A DNA stretch of 64,000 nucleotides, taken from contig NZ_CP022303.1 in the NCBI RefSeq assembly GCF_004216475.1, positions 2,418,001-2,482,000 of the forward strand. The letters are read 5' to 3'. The DNA comes from Thalassococcus sp. S3 (GTDB lineage Bacteria; Pseudomonadota; Alphaproteobacteria; Rhodobacterales; Rhodobacteraceae). The translations under genes were made by a program, and so were the position numbers. This document shows positions 38,292-47,025 of the stretch, one piece after another (positions within the stretch are counted from its first letter, which is position 1; each line of letters begins with the position of its first letter). The notes beneath the pieces are model-generated. The model worked only from the letters and a program-made list of their open reading frames with translations, was not told where the DNA came from and ran no database searches.

Positions 38292-41200
38292 CCGCTTTCT
38301 CCTGCGCCGTGATCGGCGACGAATCCCTTCTGATCGGCTGCTGTGACACGATGCTGGAGCGTGGGCACGCCATCCGCACGGTGATCACCCGCAACGCCGA
38401 GATCACGCGGTGGGCCAAGACCAAAGGCCTGCCGGTGAGCGGCGGTTTTGACGGGCTGCCGGAGCAGGTCGACTGGCTTTTCAGCATCGCCAATCTGCGG
38501 GTGATCCCGGAAACGGCTTTGGCGCATGCAACGAAGGGGGCCATCAACTTTCACGATGGTCCATTGCCCCGCTATGCGGGTCTGAACACGCCCGCCTGGG
38601 CGCGGATGGCCGGCGAGACGGAGCACGGTGTGACCTGGCACCTGATCGAGGGCGGCATCGACGAGGGGGATATCCTCGCTCAAAGGCTCTTTGAGATCGT
38701 GCCGGAGGATACGGCCTTTTCGCTCAATTCGAAGTGCTATGGCGCGGGTCTGGAAAGCTTCAGCGAGGTGCTGGAGCAATTGGAAAGCGGCGCGCTGAGG
38801 CGGCAAAAGCAGGATCTGAGCCAGCGCAGCTATCGGGCCCTGGCGGACCGACCGGATGCGGCGGGACGGATCGACTTTACCAAATCGGCCGACGAGATCG
38901 CGGCTTTGGTCCGGGGGCTGGATTTCGGCGAATACTGGAACCCGCTGGGCCTGCCCAAGGTCGAGTTGGACGGCGCCATTCTGAGCGCGCGGTCCGTCAC
39001 CATCGAAGCCCCTGCAACAGATGCAGCACCGGGCACGGTACTGAACGTGACGAAGGAGAGCGTGACGGTGGCCACGGGCACGGCACCCATCACGCTGAAC
39101 CGGATGAGCGATCTGGCCGGAGGTGCTGTCGATTTGGCCACGTTCGTCTCGTCCGGCCAGGTGCTTGCCGGCAAAACCTCCGCTGCCGCGCTGAACGACG
39201 CGATCCATCGGTCCGCACCGGGAAAGGCATTCTGGCGCAAACGCATGCAGACGCTGCACCCGCTGCCTTGCCCGCTCGCGCGCAAGGCGGGCGAAGCGCC
39301 GCACTGGGAGAGCCATGCGGCCGTGCTCCCCACGCTCACACCAGATCAGGCGATGATGGCCGCGGCCCTTTGGGCCTTGCTGAGCAGCGGAGAGGAGCAC
39401 GGCGACGTCGCTTATGCCTCGCAAGCCGTGGCGCAGGTGGCGGCGGATCTGCCGGGCTACATGTCACCCTGGGTGCCGCTGCAACTGGCCCGGTCAGGCG
39501 ACACGCTGGCCGAGATCGCCGAACGTGTGGAACAAACGCGCGCGAAGGCCGAGGCGACGGGTGGTTTCGTGGCGGATCTGGGCTTGCGGGACCCCGCGAT
39601 CACGCAAAGCGCCACGCCCGGATTTGGCATCGGCCCGGCCCCGATCCGGGGCACCGCGATCACGGCAACGATGGACACAGACACCGCGACACTGCATTAC
39701 GACAGCACGCGGCTGACAAGAGAGGCGGTCGTCCTGCTCGCCGACCGCCTCTCTCTGATTGCCGGACATCTTGCCGGGGCGCCGGACACGACAGAGACGC
39801 CTGACGCGATCCCGCACCTGCCGGAGACGGAGCGCACGCGACTTCTGGAGGCCTTCAACCAAACCGATGCGGCCTACGACGCCACGCAAACGATACACGC
39901 CGCTTTCGAAGCGCAAGTGGCGCGGACGCCCGAGGCCACCGCGCTGGTTTGCGAACATGATACGCTGAGCTATGCCGAGCTGGACGCGCGCGCCAATCGC
40001 ATCGCGCATGTGTTGCGGGACATGGGCGTGGGCGCGGGCGCGCATGTGGGCCTGAGTCTGGCCCGCTCCACCGATCTGGTGGCAGGCGCGCTGGGGATCC
40101 TCAAGGCCGGCGGCGCTTATGTCCCGCTTGACCCGGCCTACCCCGCAGACCGTCTGGCGCATTACGTGAAAGACAGCGCGGCGCAAGTCATCGTCACCGC
40201 AAGCGCGCAGGAGGCGGTGCTGCCCGCGACGGACGCCGCGCGGTTGGTACTGGACAGCGACGCGCGGCTCGACGCGGCACCTGCCACGACGCACGGGGGC
40301 ACTGCGGGGCCGGAGGATCTTGCCTATCTGATCTATACGTCCGGGTCCACCGGCCTGCCCAAGGGCGTGATGGTCGAGCATCGCAATGTCGCCAACTTCT
40401 TCGCTGGCATGGATGCCCGCGTGCCGCACGGGCCGGGCGATACATGGCTGGCGGTCACCAGCCTGGCCTTCGATATCTCGGTGCTGGAACTGTTCTACAC
40501 GCTCGCACGCGGCTTCAAGGTGGTGCTGAGTTCGGACGAGAACCGCGCCGTCGTGTCGAACGGGCCGATCAGGATGGGCGGCAAGCCTCTGAACTTCAAC
40601 CTCTTCTACTGGGGTAACGATGACGGCGCGGGGCCCAAGAAATACGAATTGCTGCTGGAAGGCGCGAAATTCGCCGATGCGCATGGGTTCAACGCGGTCT
40701 GGACGCCGGAGCGGCATTTCCACGCCTTCGGCGGCCCCTACCCCAACCCGTCGGTCACCGGCGCGGCGGTGGCTGCGGTCACGCAGAACCTCAGCGTCAG
40801 GGCGGGCAGTTGCGTGGCCCCCCTGCACCACCCTGCGCGGATTGCCGAGGAATGGTCGGTGATCGACAACCTCACCAACGGACGCGCGGGGCTGGCCATC
40901 GCGTCGGGCTGGCAGCCGGATGATTTCATTCTGCGGCCCGAAAACACGCCGCCCGCCAACAAGCCCGCGATGTTCGAGGCCATCGAGACCTTGCGCAAGC
41001 TCTGGCGCGGTGAGGCGGTGGGCTTTCCCACGCAATCGGGGGAGATGCACGAGGTCATCACCCAGCCGCGTCCGGTGTCCAAGGACTTGCCCGTTTGGGT
41101 CACCACCGCAGGCAACCCGGAAACCTGGCGCGAGGCGGGGCGGATCGGGGCCAACGTCCTGACCCACCTGCTGGGCCAGAGCGTGGCCGAGGTGGGCGAG

Positions 41201-42865
41201 AAGATCGCCATCTATCACGAGGCTTTGCGCGAAGCGGGTCATGACCCGGAGGATTTCCAGGTCACGCTGATGCTTCATACCTATCTCGCCGAAACGCGAG
41301 AGACCGCTCGCGACATCGCGCGGGAGCCGATGAAGGATTACCTGCGCAGTGCGGCAGGGCTGATCAAACAATATGCCTGGGCCTTTCCGGCCTTCAAACG
41401 GCCCGAAGGCGCCACGAACCCGTTCGATGTCGACCTGGGCAGCCTGGGCGAGGACGAGATGGAAGCCATCCTCGATTTCGCCTTTGAGCGCTATTTCGAA
41501 GAGTCCGGTCTTTTCGGCACCGTCGAGGACGCGGTGGCCCGCGCCGAAGAGGTGCGCCGCATCGGCGTGACCGAGGTCGCTTGCCTGATCGACTACGGCA
41601 TCGCGCCGGATGTGGTGCTGGAGGGTCTGGAACCGCTGGCCAAGGTGCTGGAAGCGGTGAATGCGCCTGCGGAACTGGATGACGAAGATGTCTCCATCGC
41701 CGCGCAGATGGTGCGGCACAGGGTCAGCCACCTGCAATGTACGCCGTCGATGGGCCGCATGATCGCGATGAACGACGATGCCCGCCTTGCCTTGAGCGGG
41801 GTGAAGCACGTTCTTCTGGGCGGAGAGGCTTTGCCGGGGGATCTGGTCACCGATCTGCGACGCTGCACCCGCGCGCAGGTGCTGAACATGTACGGGCCGA
41901 CGGAAACGACGATCTGGTCCACGGTCGAGGCGGTTGGCGCGGAACCGGAGGCCACCGTTTCGGTCGGTACACCGATTGCCAACACACAGGTCTATGTCCT
42001 TGATCCGCAAAGCAATCCGGTGCCGATCGGCGTGCCGGGCGAGCTTTTTATCGGCGGCGACGGTGTCACGCGGGGCTATTGGCAGCGCGCGGAACTGACG
42101 GCGGAGCGGTTTGTCGAGAACCCGTTTGGTCCGGGGCGCCTCTATGGCACGGGGGATCTGGTTCGCTGGGACGCGGAGGGACGGCTGGATTTCCTCGGCC
42201 GGACAGACCATCAGGTCAAGATCCGGGGCCAGAGGATCGAGCTTGGCGAGATCGAGGCCGCCATGGCGGACTTTAAGACCGTCACCCAAGCCGTTGTGAT
42301 CGCGAAAGAAGTGAATGGCGATACGCGGCTGGTCGGGTATGTGACAGCCTCCGCTGATGTGGACGAGGACGCGATGCGCACCCAGCTGGCCGCCCGCCTG
42401 CCGGAAGTGATGGTGCCAGCACATATCGTCACGCTCGACACCTTCCCGCTGACACCCAACAAGAAGATCGACCGCAAGGCCCTGCCCGATCCAGAGCTGA
42501 AACGCGCCCCTGCCCGCACCATTCCGACGGCGCCGCCGAAGGCAGGGCTGGAGCAGGACATCGCAGCCATCTGGTCAAGGATCCTGGGCGTGGGCGATAT
42601 CCGCGCGGAAGACAACTTCTTTGCCCTTGGAGGCCATTCCTTGCTGGCCGTTCAGGCCCATCGGGAGATCAAGGCCGATCTGGGGCTGAGCCAGTTGTCG
42701 ATCACGGATATCTTCCGCTTTCCAACGCTGGGCGGTCTGGCTGCGCATCTCGGCAACGGGGCCGCGCAGGCAGAACCCGCGCCCGAAGTGGCAGCCCCGG
42801 CCCGCGCGGAGACCATGTCAAAGCGCCGCGCCATGCGGGCCAATCGCGGAGCCCGCAGCGCATGA
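38288..42865 (+). CDS. Single-module NRPS: formyltransferase - partial condensation - adenylation with inserted luciferase-like monooxygenase - carrier
   Basis: A 1525-residue synthetase. Residues 1-~300 are a methionyl-tRNA-formyltransferase-like domain (Asn87 and His89 in INFHDGPLPRYAG; Asp125 in GGIDEGDI). Residues ~330-510 resemble only the C-terminal half of a condensation domain; no HHxxxDG is seen. The adenylation domain starts near 530 (A3 YTSGSTGLPKG at 683, A4 FDISVLELF at 728), is interrupted at ~766-1125 by a luciferase-like FMN monooxygenase of the MupA/Atu3671 type (NLFYWGNDD, VWTPERHFHAFGG, IASGWQPDDF), and resumes to A5 NMYGPTE at 1200, A8 and A10. Carrier Ser1451 lies in ALGGHSLLAV. 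No thioesterase. Hand-aligned specificity residues D-I-L-Q-L-G-M-I-W-K resemble a glycine code. Coupled by 4-base overlaps to GT2 and PPTase. Confidence 0.92.
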   Translation: MTAFSCAVIGDESLLIGCCDTMLERGHAIRTVITRNAEITRWAKTKGLPVSGGFDGLPEQVDWLFSIANLRVIPETALAHATKGAINFHDGPLPRYAGLNTPAWARMAGETEHGVTWHLIEGGIDEGDILAQRLFEIVPEDTAFSLNSKCYGAGLESFSEVLEQLESGALRRQKQDLSQRSYRALADRPDAAGRIDFTKSADEIAALVRGLDFGEYWNPLGLPKVELDGAILSARSVTIEAPATDAAPGTVLNVTKESVTVATGTAPITLNRMSDLAGGAVDLATFVSSGQVLAGKTSAAALNDAIHRSAPGKAFWRKRMQTLHPLPCPLARKAGEAPHWESHAAVLPTLTPDQAMMAAALWALLSSGEEHGDVAYASQAVAQVAADLPGYMSPWVPLQLARSGDTLAEIAERVEQTRAKAEATGGFVADLGLRDPAITQSATPGFGIGPAPIRGTAITATMDTDTATLHYDSTRLTREAVVLLADRLSLIAGHLAGAPDTTETPDAIPHLPETERTRLLEAFNQTDAAYDATQTIHAAFEAQVARTPEATALVCEHDTLSYAELDARANRIAHVLRDMGVGAGAHVGLSLARSTDLVAGALGILKAGGAYVPLDPAYPADRLAHYVKDSAAQVIVTASAQEAVLPATDAARLVLDSDARLDAAPATTHGGTAGPEDLAYLIYTSGSTGLPKGVMVEHRNVANFFAGMDARVPHGPGDTWLAVTSLAFDISVLELFYTLARGFKVVLSSDENRAVVSNGPIRMGGKPLNFNLFYWGNDDGAGPKKYELLLEGAKFADAHGFNAVWTPERHFHAFGGPYPNPSVTGAAVAAVTQNLSVRAGSCVAPLHHPARIAEEWSVIDNLTNGRAGLAIASGWQPDDFILRPENTPPANKPAMFEAIETLRKLWRGEAVGFPTQSGEMHEVITQPRPVSKDLPVWVTTAGNPETWREAGRIGANVLTHLLGQSVAEVGEKIAIYHEALREAGHDPEDFQVTLMLHTYLAETRETARDIAREPMKDYLRSAAGLIKQYAWAFPAFKRPEGATNPFDVDLGSLGEDEMEAILDFAFERYFEESGLFGTVEDAVARAEEVRRIGVTEVACLIDYGIAPDVVLEGLEPLAKVLEAVNAPAELDDEDVSIAAQMVRHRVSHLQCTPSMGRMIAMNDDARLALSGVKHVLLGGEALPGDLVTDLRRCTRAQVLNMYGPTETTIWSTVEAVGAEPEATVSVGTPIANTQVYVLDPQSNPVPIGVPGELFIGGDGVTRGYWQRAELTAERFVENPFGPGRLYGTGDLVRWDAEGRLDFLGRTDHQVKIRGQRIELGEIEAAMADFKTVTQAVVIAKEVNGDTRLVGYVTASADVDEDAMRTQLAARLPEVMVPAHIVTLDTFPLTPNKKIDRKALPDPELKRAPARTIPTAPPKAGLEQDIAAIWSRILGVGDIRAEDNFFALGGHSLLAVQAHREIKADLGLSQLSITDIFRFPTLGGLAAHLGNGAAQAEPAPEVAAPARAETMSKRRAMRANRGARSA

Positions 42866-43533
42866 ATGTGAGCATTGCAGATCGGGAGGCCTGTCTGAAA
42901 GCGCTTGCGGGCAGCCGGATCAGCGTGGTGATGTCGGATCCACGCGCGCCGGCTGACGGGCTGCTGCCGTCCGAAAACCGTGACACCGCCCGCATGGTCG
43001 AGGCCCGTCAACGCGAATTCGCCGCGGGCCGACGGGCCGCGCGGGCGGCGATGGCCCCTTTTGGGTATGCAAGCACGCCCATCCCGCAAGGAGCCGATCG
43101 CGCGCCGATCTGGCCGGACGGCTTGGTGGGCAGCATCAGCCACACGAAAAAGGCCTGCGTCGCGGCGCTTGCGCTGAGATCGGATTACCGCAGCATCGGG
43201 ATCGACATCGAGGAAGACAGCCCCCTTGAAAAGGCATTATGGCCCGTGATCTGCACAGAGACCGAGCGGACCTGGCTGCGTAGCCAGCCCGAAGCGCAGC
43301 AGGGGCACCTTGCCAAGATCATTTTCAGCGCCAAAGAGGCCGTTTACAAATGCCAGTATCCGATCAGCCAGGCCGTGTTCGGGTTTGATCGGGTCGATAT
43401 CGCATTGAACGCAAAGGATTTCTCTGCCCGCTTTCGGACCGATATCCCCCCGTTTCGGACCGGGACCCGCCTGTCCGGTCGCTATGATCTGGCCGATGGG
43501 CTGATCATGACCCTTCTGCATCTGGAAGCGTGA
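42862..43533 (+). CDS. 4'-phosphopantetheinyl transferase (EntD/Sfp type)
   Basis: A 223-residue protein with the superfamily motifs: WPDGLVGSISHTKKACVAAL (P2-like), SIGIDIEEDSPLEKAL (the Mg-binding GxDxE) and KIIFSAKEAVYKCQYPISQA (FSxKEAxxK, KE site), of the EntD-like subgroup (FAAGRRAARAAM upstream). It transfers phosphopantetheine from CoA to the carrier serines, here Ser1806 of the PKS and Ser1451 of the NRPS. The start overlaps the NRPS stop by 4 bases, so activation is made together with its targets, strong evidence that both synthases are functional. Confidence 0.93.
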   Translation: MNVSIADREACLKALAGSRISVVMSDPRAPADGLLPSENRDTARMVEARQREFAAGRRAARAAMAPFGYASTPIPQGADRAPIWPDGLVGSISHTKKACVAALALRSDYRSIGIDIEEDSPLEKALWPVICTETERTWLRSQPEAQQGHLAKIIFSAKEAVYKCQYPISQAVFGFDRVDIALNAKDFSARFRTDIPPFRTGTRLSGRYDLADGLIMTLLHLEA

Positions 43534-43540
43534 TGTGACG

Positions 43541-44488
43541 ATGATCCGGCTGGCCCTCGTTCTTGTTGCAATCGGTCTGATCGGCGGTGTGGCCTATTGG
43601 GTCTGGGGAAAGCCGCGCGGGCCGGACGACGACACCATCGCACGCGCCTATGGCACGCCGCTTGCCGCGCCGGAGGGGCCGCTGCGGGTGTTCCATCTGG
43701 GCCACAGCCTGGTCGGGCGCGACATGCCGGCAATGCTGGCCCAGCTTTCAGGGTCCGGGCACGGATACGAAAGCCAGTTGGGATGGGGCAGCCCGCTCAA
43801 ACAGCATTGGGACCCGGATATTCCCGTGAACGGCTTTGACGTCGAAAACGCGCATGACCGCTATCGCGATGCCCGCGAAGCGGTTGGGTCAGGCGACTAC
43901 GATGCGGTCATTCTGACAGAGATGGTCGAGATCCGCGATGCGATCCGCTATTTCGACAGCGCGGAATACCTGCACCGCTGGGCGCAGCTTGCACGGGATG
44001 CCGCCCCCGGCACACGCGTCTATCTTTATGAAACCTGGCATGAGCTGACCGACCCCGAAGGATGGCTCAACCGGCTGGATCTGGATCTGAAACGCTATTG
44101 GGAAGGCAAGCTTCTCTTCGCCGATTTGGGTCGGGCCGGGCCGGATCGGCCCATCTACGTCATTCCGGCAGGTCAGGTTTTCGCACGCTTCGTGCGCAGG
44201 ATCGAAGAGCGCGGCGGCGTGGGAAATATCAAAACCCGCGAGGACCTTTTCGCCCGCACGCCCGAGGGCGAGCTGGATCCGATCCATATTAACGATCTTG
44301 GCGCATATCTCGTGGCGCTGACCCATTATGCGGTTCTCTACCACCGCTCGCCCATTGGTCTTCCGCATCAGTTGAGGCGTGCCGATGGCACCCCGGCCAA
44401 TGCGCCCGAGGCCGAAACGGCGCTGCTGATGCAACGTATTGTCTGGGATGTGGTCAGGACCTATCCAAAGACCGGAGTGGCACCATGA
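43541..44488 (+). CDS. Membrane-anchored SGNH-hydrolase-like protein
   Basis: A 315-residue protein with one N-terminal membrane anchor (IRLALVLVAIGLIGGVAYWV) and a periplasmic domain. LRVFHLGHSLVGRDMP has a GxS-type nucleophile block and the C-terminal DPIHINDLGAYLVALTHYAV a D-x-x-H catalytic pair, as in SGNH/GDSL hydrolases and polysaccharide O-acyl-modifying enzymes such as AlgX/WssI types. It may add or remove acyl groups on the exported glycan; the catalytic assignment is by motif only. ATG at 43541 is used; a GTG six bases earlier is possible. It overlaps the next gene by 4 bases. Confidence 0.65.
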   Translation: MIRLALVLVAIGLIGGVAYWVWGKPRGPDDDTIARAYGTPLAAPEGPLRVFHLGHSLVGRDMPAMLAQLSGSGHGYESQLGWGSPLKQHWDPDIPVNGFDVENAHDRYRDAREAVGSGDYDAVILTEMVEIRDAIRYFDSAEYLHRWAQLARDAAPGTRVYLYETWHELTDPEGWLNRLDLDLKRYWEGKLLFADLGRAGPDRPIYVIPAGQVFARFVRRIEERGGVGNIKTREDLFARTPEGELDPIHINDLGAYLVALTHYAVLYHRSPIGLPHQLRRADGTPANAPEAETALLMQRIVWDVVRTYPKTGVAP

Positions 44489-46161
44489 AAATGCGTCTCT
44501 TGGCAGCGCTTTTTGCCAGCCTGATCGGGCTGGCCGCGCAGGCCCGTGATCACGCGCCGATGGCCATCGGTCTTTCGACCGTGGCCGACTGGAGCACACA
44601 GGCCCCTTTTCTGGATCACATGAAATCCGCCCGCCCCTGGATCGGCCATGTCGCGGGCCAATGGGGCGGAAGCGATCATGCCGCGCTGGCCGCCGGAGGG
44701 CATCTTGACAGCGACGGCTGGCCCCTCCGCATTCCGCGGGAGCTGGGGTCCATCGGAACGCTGATCCTGACCGACCTGCCAAGCGAGGCGACCGCGTTCG
44801 AGGGACGCTATCTGCTTCGCTTCGAAGGCAACGGTATCGTGGAAGTGACCGGACGGGCCGCCAATGTGCGGTATGGGCGGAACCGGGTCGCATTTGACTT
44901 CACGCCGGGCGACGGCCCGGTCGAGATCCGCATCCAGCGCACGGACCGGGCGCGCCAGAACGATCACGTGCGCAACATCACCGTGGTGCGTGAGGATCAG
45001 GTTGATGCGTTCGATCAGGGCGCTGTGTTCAATCCCGAATGGCTGTCCCGGCTGGAGCCGTTCGGAGCCATGCGGTTCATGGACTGGATGGACACCAACA
45101 ATTCCCAACAGGAGACATGGGCAGATCGCCCGAAGCCACAGGACTATACCTGGGCCAGAACCGGCGTGCCGGCGGAAATCCTGGTTGAGCTGGCAAACGA
45201 GGCCGATGTCGATGCCTGGTTCAACATGCCGCATCGCGCTGATGACGCCTATATCCGGGCCTTCGCCGCGCTGGTGCGCGATGCGTTGGAGCCTGGGCGG
45301 ACGGCCTATGTGGAATACTCCAACGAGGTCTGGAACTGGCAGTTCGAACAGACCCGCTGGGCCGATGCGCAGGCCAATGCGCTTTGGCAAGCCAAGGATG
45401 CCGGGATGCAATTTTACGGGATGCGCGCCGCGCAGGTCGCGCAGATCTGGAGCGACGTTTTCGGAGCGGAGGCCGATACGCGCCTCGTCAATGTCATTTC
45501 CAGCCAGACCGGCTGGCCGGGGTTGGAGGAGCTGGCCTTCACCGCGCCACTTTGGGTCGATCAGCCAAAGGCACCGGTGGCGTATTTCGACGCCTATGCG
45601 ATCACCGGCTATTTCGGTGGCATCCTGGGAACCGACGAACGGGCTCCGATGGTGCGGGGCTGGATCGAGGACAGTCGCCAGGCAGCCGCGGCCCGGGCCA
45701 CCGCCGAAGGGTTGGAAGGCGCGGACCGGCAAGCCTTTCTTGACCGGCACGCCTTTGATCAGGCCTTTGGCCTGGCGGGTGCGGAGTTGATGAACGGGGA
45801 AGTGACAGGCAATGTGTCGGACACGGTCAGCGACCTGATCGCGACCACATGGCCCTATCACGCGAAGGTCGCCGCGGCGCAGGATCTGGATCTCATCATG
45901 TATGAAGGCGGCACCCATGTCGTGGGCCTGGGCGCTTTGGTGGATGATCCGGCGCTGACGCCCTTCTTTACGGCCTTCAACTACAGCGCGGAGATGGGCG
46001 CGCTTTACCAGCGTCTTCTGGACGGCTGGGACGAGATCGGCGGGCAGATGTTCACCGCCTATGTCGATGTCTATGCGCCGACGAAATGGGGCAGTTGGGG
46101 CGGTTTGCGCCACCTGGAGGACCGCAATCCCCGCTGGGATGCCCTGGTCGGGGCGGAGTAG
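44485..46161 (+). CDS. Secreted glycoside-hydrolase-like protein
   Basis: A 558-residue protein with a Sec signal peptide (MKMRLLAALFASLIGLAAQA, cleavage near residue 20). The mature protein has a beta-rich segment (about 80-170) and then a (beta/alpha)8-like part in which TAYVEYSNEVWNWQFEQTRW carries the Asn-Glu dipeptide typical of the acid/base at the end of strand 4 in clan GH-A enzymes; IMYEGGTHVVG near 470 has a second Glu that could be the nucleophile. Such a periplasmic glycosidase in an EPS operon would trim or length-control the polymer. The GH family cannot be named by eye. Confidence 0.68.
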   Translation: MKMRLLAALFASLIGLAAQARDHAPMAIGLSTVADWSTQAPFLDHMKSARPWIGHVAGQWGGSDHAALAAGGHLDSDGWPLRIPRELGSIGTLILTDLPSEATAFEGRYLLRFEGNGIVEVTGRAANVRYGRNRVAFDFTPGDGPVEIRIQRTDRARQNDHVRNITVVREDQVDAFDQGAVFNPEWLSRLEPFGAMRFMDWMDTNNSQQETWADRPKPQDYTWARTGVPAEILVELANEADVDAWFNMPHRADDAYIRAFAALVRDALEPGRTAYVEYSNEVWNWQFEQTRWADAQANALWQAKDAGMQFYGMRAAQVAQIWSDVFGAEADTRLVNVISSQTGWPGLEELAFTAPLWVDQPKAPVAYFDAYAITGYFGGILGTDERAPMVRGWIEDSRQAAAARATAEGLEGADRQAFLDRHAFDQAFGLAGAELMNGEVTGNVSDTVSDLIATTWPYHAKVAAAQDLDLIMYEGGTHVVGLGALVDDPALTPFFTAFNYSAEMGALYQRLLDGWDEIGGQMFTAYVDVYAPTKWGSWGGLRHLEDRNPRWDALVGAE

Positions 46162-47025
46162 ATGCAAATGCAGATGCAGCCTGACCCGTTGCGGGCGCAG
46201 TCCACAACCCGGGCAAGCGTCATCCTGCCCGCCCATGACGAGGCCGACTATATCGGGTCCTGTCTTGAGGCCTTGCTGGCCTCGCGGCACGTCAGACTTG
46301 ACGTGATTGTCGTGGCCAATGCCTGCAGCGACGCAACGGCCAAAATCGCGCGCAGCTTTTCAGATATCGGGCAAAACAAGGTCACGGTGATCGAAACCGA
46401 AGAAGCCGGCAAGCTGAACGCCCTCAACCTGGGCGATGCAGAGGCAGAGCATGCTTTGCGCATTTATCTTGATGCCGATGTCATCGTCAGCCCGGACCTT
46501 GTCGCGCAACTTTGCGCAGCGCTGCGGGTCGACGGCCCGCGCTATGCGAGTGGAACGCCGCGTATTTCTGCTGCGCAAAGCTGGGTCACGCGGAGATATG
46601 CCGGGTTCTGGACGACCTTGCCCTTTGTCACGGAGGGTGTTCCGGGGTTCGGGATATTCGCCATGAACCGCGAGATGCGGCAGCGTTGGGGGCATTGGCC
46701 CGACATTATCTCGGACGACACATTCGCCCGTCTGCAGGCCTTGCCAGAGGAGCGGGTGCGCGTGCGCGCCACCTATAGCTGGCCGATGATCGAAGGGTTC
46801 CGGTCGCTCGTTCGGGTCCGCCGGCGGCAAAATGCGGGTGTGGAGCAGATTGCGCGAACCTATCCGGCGCTCGTGGCCCATGATGATACGCCCGCCCCGT
46901 CCGCCACGGGGCTGATCGGACGGCTGGTCCGGGATCCGTTGGGATTTGCGGTCTACGCAACCGTCGCCCTTGCGGTAAAATCACCGCTTTTCCGGACCTC
47001 GGATCGTTGGGCCCGCGGACGATGA
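46162..47025 (+). CDS. Glycosyltransferase family 2
   Basis: A 287-residue GT2: SVILPAHDEADYIGSCLEAL, VVANACSDATAKIA, RIYLDADVIVSPDLVAQL (DxD), then GFGIFAMNREMRQRWGHWPD with the catalytic-base region. It starts directly after the previous stop codon and overlaps the flippase start by 4 bases. It is the third transferase of the operon, and may add another sugar of the repeat unit on the lipid carrier. The C-terminal segment after residue 260 is hydrophobic. Confidence 0.88.
   Translation: MQMQMQPDPLRAQSTTRASVILPAHDEADYIGSCLEALLASRHVRLDVIVVANACSDATAKIARSFSDIGQNKVTVIETEEAGKLNALNLGDAEAEHALRIYLDADVIVSPDLVAQLCAALRVDGPRYASGTPRISAAQSWVTRRYAGFWTTLPFVTEGVPGFGIFAMNREMRQRWGHWPDIISDDTFARLQALPEERVRVRATYSWPMIEGFRSLVRVRRRQNAGVEQIARTYPALVAHDDTPAPSATGLIGRLVRDPLGFAVYATVALAVKSPLFRTSDRWARGR

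Noticed and set aside
39494..42424. 976-residue open frame on the minus strand inside the NRPS
   Set aside because: Overlaps the adenylation and monooxygenase domains; His/Arg-rich without motifs, so an antisense shadow.
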